Assembly: GCA_016223045.1 (NCBI GenBank)
Contig: JACRPT010000096.1
Span: 25,596 to 58,536, forward strand
DNA: 32,941 nt
Source of the DNA: Candidatus Eiseniibacteriota bacterium
GTDB lineage: Bacteria; Eisenbacteria; RBG-16-71-46
Direction of reading: 5' to 3'
Position 1 is the stretch's first letter, and every line of letters starts with the position of its first letter. Shown in pieces: positions 16,017-26,100 of this stretch. Under the pieces are notes generated by a model. That model ran no database searches, was not told the DNA's origin, and worked only from the letters and a program-made list of their open reading frames with translations. The position numbers and the translations under genes were made by a program.

Positions 16017-17036
16017 ATGAAGCCCCGCTTGCCTCGACATCGCGACCAGCGGGGAGTCGTCATCCTGTGGATGGCGTTCCTCATCCTGACCCTGCTCGGC
16101 TGCGTCGCGCTCGGCGTTGATGTCGCCAAGCTGATGGCGACGCGTTCCCAGCTCCAGAACGCCGCGGATGCGGCGGCGCTGGCGGGGGCCTCGGCGCTCG
16201 ACCCGGCCACCTACACGATCCAGCCCGGGCTGGCGAAGCAGCGCGCGTTCTACACCGCGGGGCAGAACAAGGCGTACGAGATGGTGACGACGCCGGTCCA
16301 GCTGGACACCGCCAACGACGTGTTCGTGGACAACGTCGCGCACACCGTGCGGGTCATCGTGCGGCGCGAGGCCGGCGCGCCCATCATCAGCCACTTCGCG
16401 CAGGTGGTGGGCTGGACCTCGATGCAGGCGCGCGCCGAAGCGACCGCCCGGGTGGACAGCGCGGGTTCGGTCTGCCGGAACCTGGTGCCGCTCGCGGTGG
16501 AGCCGGAGGATGAGGACGACGACTTCGTCGCCGGATGCGCCTACACCTACAGGATCAAGGAGGGCGGGGGCTCGGGGTTCCAGGGCAAGTACGGCGCCGT
16601 GGAGTTTCCGCTCTGCCCCGACGGGCCGTGCGCGGGGATGAGTCCGACCGGCGCCAATACGCTGCGCTGCCTGCTGGAGAACGGCTACGGGTGCTGCGTC
16701 CAGGAGCTGGCCTGCCTGCCGGCGAAGAGCGGCAACAACAGCGGGCCGGTCAAGCAGGCCATCGAGGCGCGCTTCGCGCGCGACACCGACCAGCGCCCGG
16801 ACATCTGCTACGAGCAGTACACCGGGAACGGGGCCCGCGTCCTCTACGTGCCGATCACGTCCGAGATCGAAGACGGCTGCTACACGGTGCAGCGCTTCGG
16901 CGCCTTCTTCGTCAAGCGCATCCCCGGCAACGGGAACCAGAACTTCATAACGGCCGAGTTCATCAACGCCACCGCGCCCGGCGGCGGCGGCGGACCCGGC
17001 GGCGGGTCGGTCTTCGCGCTGCGCCTGATCAAGTAG
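16017..17036 (+). CDS. tadG: TadG-like pilus assembly protein, Cys-rich
   Basis: Predicted inner-membrane-anchored periplasmic protein, 339 aa. The N-terminal segment QRGVVILWMAFLILTLLGCVALGVDVAKL and LQNAADAAALAGASAL match the TadG/Tad domain family (PF13400-like; key part NAADAAALAGA). The C-terminal part resembles the TadG C domain (CRNLVPLAVEP) but carries about ten Cys residues (CPDGPC, CLLENGYGCC, LACLP, ICYEQY, DGCYTV), suggesting disulfides. A poly-Gly run (GGGGGPGGGS) lies near the C-terminus. It could be a minor structural tip or adhesion subunit; this is inference. Confidence 0.82.
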   Translation: MKPRLPRHRDQRGVVILWMAFLILTLLGCVALGVDVAKLMATRSQLQNAADAAALAGASALDPATYTIQPGLAKQRAFYTAGQNKAYEMVTTPVQLDTANDVFVDNVAHTVRVIVRREAGAPIISHFAQVVGWTSMQARAEATARVDSAGSVCRNLVPLAVEPEDEDDDFVAGCAYTYRIKEGGGSGFQGKYGAVEFPLCPDGPCAGMSPTGANTLRCLLENGYGCCVQELACLPAKSGNNSGPVKQAIEARFARDTDQRPDICYEQYTGNGARVLYVPITSEIEDGCYTVQRFGAFFVKRIPGNGNQNFITAEFINATAPGGGGGPGGGSVFALRLIK

Positions 17037-17052
17037 CACGACAGGGAGCCCC

Positions 17053-18261
17053 ATGAGCAACGGATTGTCAGTCGTCCTGGTCCACCGCAGCGAGCGCGAG
17101 CGCGCCGGCCTCAAGGCCGCCTTCGAGGCGCTGCCGAACGTCCAGGTCGCGGGCGAGCGCTCCGACCTGCGCGCCGGCATCGCGCTGGCCCACCAGGTGC
17201 GCCCCGCGATCCTGGTGCTCGAGCTGGCGGCGCCGGTGGACGACACGCTGGCGGCGGCCGGGCAGTACAAGCTCGACCACCCGGACGTGGCGATCTTCCT
17301 GTGCACCGATGTGTTCGACCCGGACACCCTGCTGCGCGCGATGCGCGCGGGCGCGACCGAGGTCCTGCGCCGCCCGCTCGACCGCGGCGCCCTGAGCACG
17401 GCGGTGGAGCGCGTCTCCGCGCTCACCGCGCGCAAGCAGGGCGGCGGCGCCCGGCGCCACGTGTTCACCGTGTTCTCGAACAAGGGCGGACAGGGCGTCA
17501 GCACCATCGCGACGAACCTGGCGTTGAGCCTGCGGGGCGCCGGCCGCGAGGTGGCGCTGGTGGACTTCGACTACCAGTCCGGCGACGTGGCGTTCCTGCT
17601 CGGCCTGAGCCCCCGGCGCTCGCTGGGCGACGTCATCGCCGCACCGCACATCGACTCGGCCAGCGTCCAGGACGCGCTCACCAAGCACGAGAGCGGGCTC
17701 TTCGTCCTCGCCCAGCCCGAGCAGCTCGACCGCGTGGACGGCCTCACCGGCCCCCAGGTGGGCACCGTGCTCGAGATCCTGGGCTCGACCTTCGAGATCG
17801 TCGTCATCGACGCGCCGCACGTGTTCAACGAGATCTCGCTCGAGGTCTTCGACCGCTCGAGCAGCGTGCTGCTGGTGGCGGAGCCGAGCGTGCCCTCGGT
17901 GCGCGCGGCGCGGCGCTCGCTCGACCTGTTCCAGAAGCTCAACTACCTCGCGCTCCCGGACCGCGTGCGCCTGCTCATGAACCGGCGCAGCGACTCGAGC
18001 GCGATCACGGCAGTCCAGCTCGAGGAGACGCTGGGCGTGCCGGTGTTCGCCACGGTCTCCAACGACTACGCCGCCGTCAGCCAGGCCATCAACATGGGCC
18101 GCCCGCTGTGCGGCGGCTCGATTCCCGAAGGCCGCGCCGGCCGCGACCTGGCCGCGCTCGCCCGCCAGCTGGTGCCGGTCGAGTCCTCGAACGGGGCCGC
18201 TGCCGAGGCGGCGGCGCCCGCGAAGCGACCCGGGCGCATGCGGCTGTTCGGAAGGGGGTAA
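17053..18261 (+). CDS. cpaE: Tad localisation ATPase-like protein CpaE/TadZ
   Basis: ParA/MinD-like protein that positions the Tad machine at the pole or membrane, 402 aa. An N-terminal atypical receiver-like domain (1-125) lacks the phospho-acceptor Asp: the position reads VLELAAP. The ATPase domain (about 136-380) has FSNKGGQGVSTIATNLA (key part KGGQGVST, residues 144-151), in which Val149 replaces the Walker A lysine of KGGxGK[ST], while Lys144, the deviant-Walker signature lysine, is kept. Then VALVDFDYQSGDVAFLLGL and VVIDAPH (Walker B-like). Such degeneration is known in CpaE/TadZ proteins and suggests nucleotide binding without normal hydrolysis. Start ATG at 17053, 6 bp before cpaF. 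Confidence 0.9.
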   Translation: MSNGLSVVLVHRSERERAGLKAAFEALPNVQVAGERSDLRAGIALAHQVRPAILVLELAAPVDDTLAAAGQYKLDHPDVAIFLCTDVFDPDTLLRAMRAGATEVLRRPLDRGALSTAVERVSALTARKQGGGARRHVFTVFSNKGGQGVSTIATNLALSLRGAGREVALVDFDYQSGDVAFLLGLSPRRSLGDVIAAPHIDSASVQDALTKHESGLFVLAQPEQLDRVDGLTGPQVGTVLEILGSTFEIVVIDAPHVFNEISLEVFDRSSSVLLVAEPSVPSVRAARRSLDLFQKLNYLALPDRVRLLMNRRSDSSAITAVQLEETLGVPVFATVSNDYAAVSQAINMGRPLCGGSIPEGRAGRDLAALARQLVPVESSNGAAAEAAAPAKRPGRMRLFGRG

Positions 18262-18267
18262 GTCATC

Positions 18268-19637
<1,370 letters not shown>

Positions 19638-19641
<4 letters not shown>

Positions 19642-20591
19642 TCCTGACCTTCAGCATCCTCGTCTTTCTGACGGTGGCGCTGGCCGCCGCCGGCGTCATC
19701 GTCTACCGCGGTGGCGCAGGGGGCCGGCTGCTCGAGCGGCGGATGCGCGGTCCGGGCGCGGTGCCCGGGCTGCCGCGGGTCGAGGTCGAGCGCGACGTCC
19801 GCTACAGCGCCGTGCCGTGGCTCGACCGGCTGCTGCGCGCGGTCAACGTGGGCGAGCACCTGGAGCTGCTGCTCTACCAGGGCGGCATGCGCATCCGCGC
19901 GGGCGCGCTGGTGCTGCTGACCGCCGTCTTCGCGCTGGCCGGCTACATCGGCGGCGTGGCGACCCTCCACCGCGTGGCCCCCGGGCTGCTGTTCCTGGCG
20001 CTGCTGGGGCCGGTGCCCTACCTCTACGCGCTCTACCGCAAGTCGCGGCGCATGCGGGCGTTCGCGAAGGAGTTTCCCGACGCGCTCGACCTGCTGGTGA
20101 GCGGCCTGCGCGCGGGGCTCTCGTTCTCGGCCGCGATGCAGATCGTCTCCGAGGAGTCGCCGGAGCCGGTGCGCGGCGAGTTCGCCATCACGGTCGAGGA
20201 GCAGTCGCTGGGACTGGACTTCCGCGAGGCGCTGGTGAACCTGACGAAGCGGGTGGATTCGCTCGACCTCCGGTTCTTCGTGACCGCCGTGGTGCTCCAG
20301 CGCGACACCGGCGGCAACCTGGCCGAGATCCTGGAGAGCACCGCACGCCTGATCCGCGACCGCTTCCGCGTGCTCGGCGACATCCAGACCTTCACCGCGC
20401 ACGGCCGGCTGACCGGCGCCATCCTCATGCTGCTGCCGCTGGGGATGGGGCTCTACACCTGGGCCGTCAACCCGGACTACTTCCGGCCGATGATCGAGAC
20501 CCCGGGCGGGCGGCTCGCGCTCATGGTCGCCGGCGGGATGCAGCTGATCGGCATGCTGGTCATCCGCCGCATCGTCAACATCAGGGTGTGA
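19638..20591 (+). CDS. tadB: Tad inner-membrane platform protein TadB
   Basis: Type II secretion F-domain protein, 317 aa, one of two inner-membrane subunits that transmit ATPase motion to the growing pilus. Membrane segments near the N-terminus (1-25), around 90-130 and at the C-terminus flank the cytoplasmic T2SSF domain with [25 protein letters not shown] (key part [15 protein letters not shown]) and [23 protein letters not shown]. Coupled to cpaF by ATGA and followed 2 bp later by tadC. Confidence 0.94.
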
Positions 20592-20593
20592 CC

Positions 20594-21508
20594 ATGATCC
20601 TCGTCGTCACGTCGGTCCTGATCTTCGCTGCGGTCGCGCTCGGCGCCTGGGCCATGTACGTGGACGCGACCACGGCCCGTAACCCGGTGACCGTGCGCCT
20701 GCGCGAGCTGCGCGCCCTGCGCACCGGCGGCACGTCGTACGGCGACCGGCCGCCGCTCCCGCTGAAGCTCATCGCCCAGCTCGGCGGGTTCCTGCCGTCG
20801 CAGGACGGCCGCAACGCGCTGCGCACCGGGCTGGTGCGGGCGGGCTTCCGCCGGCCCGAGGCGATCGGCCTGTTCCTGGGCTCCAAGGTGGTGCTGGCCG
20901 CGGCGCTGCCGCTGGCCTGGATCGCGATCGGCTACCTGACCGCGCGCCCGCTCGGCAACGTGCTCGGCTTCGCGCTGGTGCTCGCCGTGCTGGGCTTCTA
21001 CCTGCCCACCATCTTCATCGGCATGCGTCAGAACCGGCGCCACGAAGCGGTGCTCACCGCGCTGCCGGACGCGCTCGACCTCATGGTGATCTGCGTGGAG
21101 GCCGGGCTCGGCGTGGCCGCCGCGCTCCAGCGAGTCGCGGTCGAGATGAGGCTCGCCAGCCCCGAGCTCGCCGCGGAGCTGGCGCTCGTGAACCAGGAGA
21201 TGCAGACCGGCATGTCGCGCACCGACGCCCTGCGCAACCTCGCCGAGCGCACCGGCGTGGACGAGATCTACTCGCTGGTCGCCATGCTCATCCAGACCGA
21301 CCGGCTCGGGACCAGCGTGGCCCAGGCGCTGCGCACGCACGCCGACTCGATGCGCACGCGCCGCCGCCAGCGCGGCGAGCAGCTGGCGCGCAAGGCCTCG
21401 GTGAAGCTGGCGTTCCCGCTCGTGCTGCTCATCTTCCCGGCGTTGATGCTGGTGCTGCTCGGGCCCGCCGTGGTACAACTGCTCCAGGCGCTCGCAGCGT
21501 CCGGCTAG
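20594..21508 (+). CDS. tadC: Tad inner-membrane platform protein TadC
   Basis: Second T2SSF-domain platform protein, 304 aa. The start at 20594 is chosen because it follows the tadB stop by two bases and gives a hydrophobic N-terminus (MILVVTSVLIFAAVALGAW). The cytoplasmic domain contains LPDALDLMVICVEAGLGVAAALQRVA (key part DALDLMVICVEAGLG) and DEIYSLVAMLIQTDRLGTSVAQALRTHAD, typical of TadC. The final membrane helix is KLAFPLVLLIFPALMLVLLGPAV (key part FPLVLLIFPALM). Last clear gene of the Tad operon. Confidence 0.94.
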   Translation: MILVVTSVLIFAAVALGAWAMYVDATTARNPVTVRLRELRALRTGGTSYGDRPPLPLKLIAQLGGFLPSQDGRNALRTGLVRAGFRRPEAIGLFLGSKVVLAAALPLAWIAIGYLTARPLGNVLGFALVLAVLGFYLPTIFIGMRQNRRHEAVLTALPDALDLMVICVEAGLGVAAALQRVAVEMRLASPELAAELALVNQEMQTGMSRTDALRNLAERTGVDEIYSLVAMLIQTDRLGTSVAQALRTHADSMRTRRRQRGEQLARKASVKLAFPLVLLIFPALMLVLLGPAVVQLLQALAASG

Positions 21509-21539
21509 AGTAGGACCCGAAAGCGAGGTGATCGAAGAC

Positions 21540-21638
21540 ATGACCCCGATGTCGTGGATCCTCGTGGCGGTGGTCGTCGTGCTCGGCATCCTGTGGTGGT
21601 CGCGGCGGTCGGCGAACCGGCGGGAGAAGGGCCGCTAG
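21540..21638 (+). CDS. Possible 32-residue single-pass membrane peptide
   Basis: ATG at 21540 is preceded by GAGGTG with 9 nt spacing and opens a 33-codon frame: a short N-terminus, a strongly hydrophobic stretch SWILVAVVVVLGILWW, then a basic tail RRSANRREKGR. This is a textbook small membrane protein layout with positive-inside topology. It lies 31 bp downstream of tadC, so it could be co-transcribed with the pilus genes. No family is recognised; a chance frame is possible. Confidence 0.5.
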   Translation: MTPMSWILVAVVVVLGILWWSRRSANRREKGR

Positions 21639-21664
21639 GCTCTCCCCGGAAACCCGGCGCGCGG

Positions 21665-21693
21665 TTGGTTCTCCGACCCCGGCACGCTAGACT
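21665..21693 (+). promoter_or_regulatory. Candidate leaderless promoter of selA
   Basis: TTGGTT (21665-21670) and TAGACT (21688-21693) are exactly 17 bp apart. The -10 ends 6 nt before the selA ATG, so transcription would start at the start codon. No ribosome-binding site is present in the 6-nt gap. Confidence 0.45.
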
Positions 21694-21699
21694 GCCGGG

Positions 21700-23127
21700 A
21701 TGACACCGCGCTCGAAGCAGCTGCGCGCCGTCCCCGCGGTCGAGGTCCTGCTCGGCCATCCCGCTCTGGCCGGGCCACTGGCGCGCCTGTCGCGCCTGCT
21801 CGTGGTCGAGGCGGTGCGGGTGGAGCTGGCCCGCGAGCGCGCACGCCTGAAGCAGCCCGCTGCGGTCCCTGCCGGCCCCGACGCGCTGGCGCACCGCGCC
21901 GCGATCCGCGCCGAGGCCGAAGCGCTCCCCCGGCTCCGCCGGGTGCTCAACGCCACCGGCGTCGTCCTCCACACCAACCTGGGCCGTGCCCCGCTCTCCG
22001 AGGCCGCGCGGCGGGCGGTGGACGAGGTGGCCCGCGGCTACTCCACGCTCGAGTTCGACCTCGCGACCGGCCGCCGCGGCGAGCGCGGTGTCGGGGTGGA
22101 GCGCTGGCTCACCCGGCTCACCGGGGCGGAGGCCGCGGCGGTCGTGAACAACGGCGCGGCCGCGCTCCTCCTGGCGCTCTCCGCGCTGGCCGCGGGCCGC
22201 CCGGTGGTGGTCTCGCGCGGCGAGCTGGTCGAGATCGGCGGCTCGTTCCGCATCCCGGAGATCATGGAGAAGAGCGGGGCCCGCCTGGTCGAGGTGGGGA
22301 CCACCAACCGCACCCATCTCGCCGACTACCAGCGCGCGCTCGAGCGCCACCCGGACGCCGCCGCCATCCTGCGCGTTCACCCCAGCAACTTCCGCATCGC
22401 CGGCTTTACCGCCCGGCCCGCCGCGCCGGACCTCGCCGCGCTCGCGCACCGCCGCCGCGTCCTGCTGCTCGAGGACCTGGGCAGCGGGGCGCTGGTGGAC
22501 CTCTCGGCCTTCGGCTTCGAGCGCGAGCCGACCGTGAGAGAAAGTTTGACCGCCGGTTGCGACCTCGTTACCTTCTCCGGCGACAAGCTGCTCGGTGCCA
22601 CGCAGGCTGGCCTGATCCTGGGCCGGAAGCGGCTGGTGGAGCGGGTGCGGCGTGACCCGCTGGCGCGCGCCCTGCGGGTGGACAAGCTCACGCTGGCGGC
22701 GCTGGAAGCCACGCTTCCGGCCTACGGTGATTCCGCACGGGCGCCCGGCGAGGTGCCGGCCCTGGCGATGCTGCGCGCCGATCCCGCGGCTCTGGAGCGG
22801 CGCGCCCGCCGCCTCGGCGAGGCGCTCGGCGGTCGGGCCCCGCGGGCGCGCTGGACGATCGAGCGGGGCGAAGGAGAAGTGGGGGGAGGGTCGCTCCCGT
22901 TGCAGCGGCTTCCCGGGTGGGTGGTGGCCGTCGAGGTCCCGGGGCTCACGGTGGACGAACTGGAAGCCCGGGCCCGCGGCGCCACGCCGCCGGTCATCGG
23001 CTACATCCGGGGAGGCAGGTTGAGGCTGGACGCTCGCACCCTGACGGATACGGAGGCGGAAGAGGTCGCGGAGGCACTCGGCAACGCCCTGAACCAAGGC
23101 GGGACGGCACCCGCGGAGGGGGAATAG
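21700..23127 (+). CDS. selA: L-seryl-tRNA(Sec) selenium transferase
   Basis: PLP-dependent enzyme that converts Ser-tRNA(Sec) to Sec-tRNA(Sec) using selenophosphate, 475 aa, close to the usual 460-470. Landmarks: an N-terminal helical tRNA-binding region, RVLNATGVVLHTNLGRAPLS near 92, GYSTLEFDLATGRRGERG, VNNGAAALLLAL, SRGELVEIGGSFRIPEIM, GTTNRTHLADY, LEDLGSGALVDL and TFSGDKLLGATQAGLILG with the PLP lysine at Lys296. All are SelA signatures. It implies selenoprotein synthesis in this organism, but selB, selD and a tRNA(Sec) gene are not in the window. Its stop is 2 bp before smc. Confidence 0.96.
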   Translation: MTPRSKQLRAVPAVEVLLGHPALAGPLARLSRLLVVEAVRVELARERARLKQPAAVPAGPDALAHRAAIRAEAEALPRLRRVLNATGVVLHTNLGRAPLSEAARRAVDEVARGYSTLEFDLATGRRGERGVGVERWLTRLTGAEAAAVVNNGAAALLLALSALAAGRPVVVSRGELVEIGGSFRIPEIMEKSGARLVEVGTTNRTHLADYQRALERHPDAAAILRVHPSNFRIAGFTARPAAPDLAALAHRRRVLLLEDLGSGALVDLSAFGFEREPTVRESLTAGCDLVTFSGDKLLGATQAGLILGRKRLVERVRRDPLARALRVDKLTLAALEATLPAYGDSARAPGEVPALAMLRADPAALERRARRLGEALGGRAPRARWTIERGEGEVGGGSLPLQRLPGWVVAVEVPGLTVDELEARARGATPPVIGYIRGGRLRLDARTLTDTEAEEVAEALGNALNQGGTAPAEGE

Positions 23128-23129
23128 GG

Positions 23130-26100
23130 ATGTTCCTCTACAGGCTCGAACTCCAGGGATTCAAGTCGTTCGTGGACAAGACCGAGCTCCAGTTCGGGGA
23201 CGGCATCACCGGCGTCATCGGGCCCAACGGCTGCGGCAAGACCAACGTCTCCGACGCCATCCGCTGGGTGATGGGCGAGCAGAGCGCCAAGCAGCTCCGC
23301 GGCGACTCGATGGAGGACATCATCTTCAACGGCTGCCCCTCGAGGAAGCCGCTGGGGATGGCCGAGGTCCACCTCACCTTCAAGAACGACCGCGGCATCC
23401 TTCCGACCGAGTACTCCGAGGTCACCGTCTCGCGGCGGGTCTTCCGCTCCGGGATGAGCGAGTACTTCCTCAACAATACGCCGTGCCGCCTCAAGGACAT
23501 CCGCGACCTGTTCTTCGACACCGGGATGGGCAGCCACGCCTATTCGGTGATCGAGCGCGCGATGGTGGACAACGTGCTCTCGGACAACTCGGGGCACCGC
23601 CGCTTCCTGTTCGAGGAGGCCTCGGGCATCACCAAGTACAAGGCGCGCAAGAAGGAGGCGCTCAACAAGCTCGACGCCACCGAGGGTGACCTCACGCGCC
23701 TCAACGACATCGTGTTTGAGATCGAGCGCGAGTTGCGCTCGCTGGCGCGGCAGGTCGGCAGGGCCCGCAAGTACCAGCGCCTGCGCGACGAGATCCGCGA
23801 CCTCGACCTGCAGCTGACCGCCGGCCACGTCGAATCGCTGAAGGTCCGCGAGGGCGAGGCGAAGGAGCAGTGGCAGGAGGAGGCGGTGCGGCGCGAGGGC
23901 GTCACCGCCGGGCTCGACAAGCTGGAAGCGGCGCTCGCCGACCGCAAGCTCGCGCTGCTCGAGCTGGAGCGCGAGCTGGCGACCGCGCAGGGCGGCCTGC
24001 ACGATCGCGAGGAGGCCCGCACGCAGGCCGAGCACCAGGTGGTGCTGCTGCGCGAGCGCGCGGCCGGGCTCGCGCGCCGTGCCGACGAGGCGGCGGCCGA
24101 GGCCGCGGCGAAGCGCGCGCGGCTCGCCGAGGTGGCGGAGCGCGAGCGCGAGGCGCAGGCGAAGCGCGCGGAGCTGTGCGGCGCGCGCGGGAGCGCGCAG
24201 GCCGAGGCCGAGGCCGCCGAGCAGGCGCTGGCCGCGGTCGAATCCGAGCTGCGCCGGCGGCGCGAGGTCGCGACCGACCGCCAGCAGCTCTCGCTCGACT
24301 TGTTCTCGGCCGAGGCCGAGAAGCGCTCGGCCTGCGAGCGCATCCTCTCGCGGCAGGCCGCGCTCGCCGAACGGCGCGACGCCGCGCGGGCGCGCCAGGC
24401 CGAGCTGGAGGCCCGGCTGGCGGAGCTGGAGCGCGCCGCCGCGGCGGGAGCGGAGCGCCGCGCGGTGCTCGAAGGCGACCTCGCGCGCTCGCGCGCCGCG
24501 CTCGCGGAAGCCGACCAGGGCATCGCGGCGCTCGACCACGAGCTGGCGGAGACCGCGACGCTGCTGGGGGGGCTCAAGCAGCAGTCGGCGGCCGCCGAGT
24601 CGCGGCTCAACACGCTGCTGGAACTCAAGCGCAACTTCGAGGGGGTCTCGGAAGGCGTGAAGGCCCTGCTCGGCGGCGAAGCCCGCGCGCCGGGGCTGGT
24701 CGGCATGGTCTCGGACGTGGTCGAGGTGCCAGCCAGGTACCTGGATGCGCTCGAGGCCTCGCTGGGCGAGGCGGCGGCCTTCGTGCTGGCCGAGGACCGC
24801 GGAGCGTTGGAGGCCGGGCTCGAGCGGCTGCGCGCGCTGGAGAGCGGGCGCGCCACGCTGGTGGACCTGGCGAGCCTCGCCGCGGGTCCGCTGCACGACG
24901 TCCCGGCCGGTCCCGGCGTGGTCGGCCGCGCCTCCGACCTGGTGCGCTGCGAGGAACGCTACCGGGCGCTGGTGGAGCGCCTGCTCGGCGCGGTGGTGGT
25001 GGTCGAGAACCGCCCCGCGGCGGCGCGGCTGGCCGCCCAGTCGGAGGCCGGGCTGCGCTTCGTCAGCGTGGACGGCGAGGTGTGGGAGCGCGGCCGCGTG
25101 CGCGCGGGCTCGGCGAGGAACCTGAGCGGCCTGCTCCACCGCGAGGCCGAGATCCGCGAGCTGGCGGGCCGGAACGCCGAGCGCGCGCTCGCGGTCGAGG
25201 CGCTGGAGCGCGAGCGCGAGGGCTTGGATGCGCGGCGCCGCGACGCGCTGGCGGGGCGTGCCGTGGCGGCGGCCGAGCTGGACGCGCGCCGTGAGAAGCT
25301 CGAGTCGCTGGCGCGCGAGCTCGACTCGGGCGAGCGCGAGCGCGGCTGGGCCGGCGCCGAGGCGGCGGACCGCGGGCGCGAGACCGCCACCTTCGAGGCC
25401 GAACTCGAGACCCTGGCGCGGGCGCTGGACCGGGCCCAGACCGAACTCGCCGAGTACCAGCAGCAGCTCGAGCACGCGCGGCTCCAGGTCGCCGACCTGG
25501 ACGGCGCGGTGCGCCAGCTCGAATCGCGGCGCGACGAGGCCTCGTCGCGAGCGCACGCGGCGCGCGAGCGGCTGCTCCAGCTGGCGCGCGAGGAGGGCGA
25601 GCGCGCGACCGAGGTGGCGCGCGCCGAGGAGACGCGACGCGAGCTCCAGGGCGGGCTCGAGGCGCGCGGCGAGGAGGAGCGCCACGCCCGCGCCCAGGTG
25701 GCCGGGATCGAGGCCGAGGTCGCGGGGTTCTCCGCCGGGCTCACCGGGCTGCTCGAGTCCGAGTCGAGCCAGCGCGAACGCGTGGTGGATCTCCAGACGC
25801 GCTTCCACGCGCTCAAGGAGGAGGTCCAGGCGGGCGAGGACGAGGCGCGCCAGCTGCGTTTCCAGCAGACCGAGCTGGGAGAGCTGATGCACCAGCTCGA
25901 GCTCGACCGCGTGCAGACCCACGCGGAGCTCGAGCGCACGTTCGAACGGCTGCGCACCGAGTACGCGATGGAGGTCGAGGGCTGGAGCCCCGCGCCGCCG
26001 CCCGACGGCTGGGACCCCGACGAGGCGCGGAAGCGGCTCGAGGAGCTGCGCGGGCGCTATCGCTCGCTGGGGCCGGTGAACCTGCTGGCGGTGGACGAGT

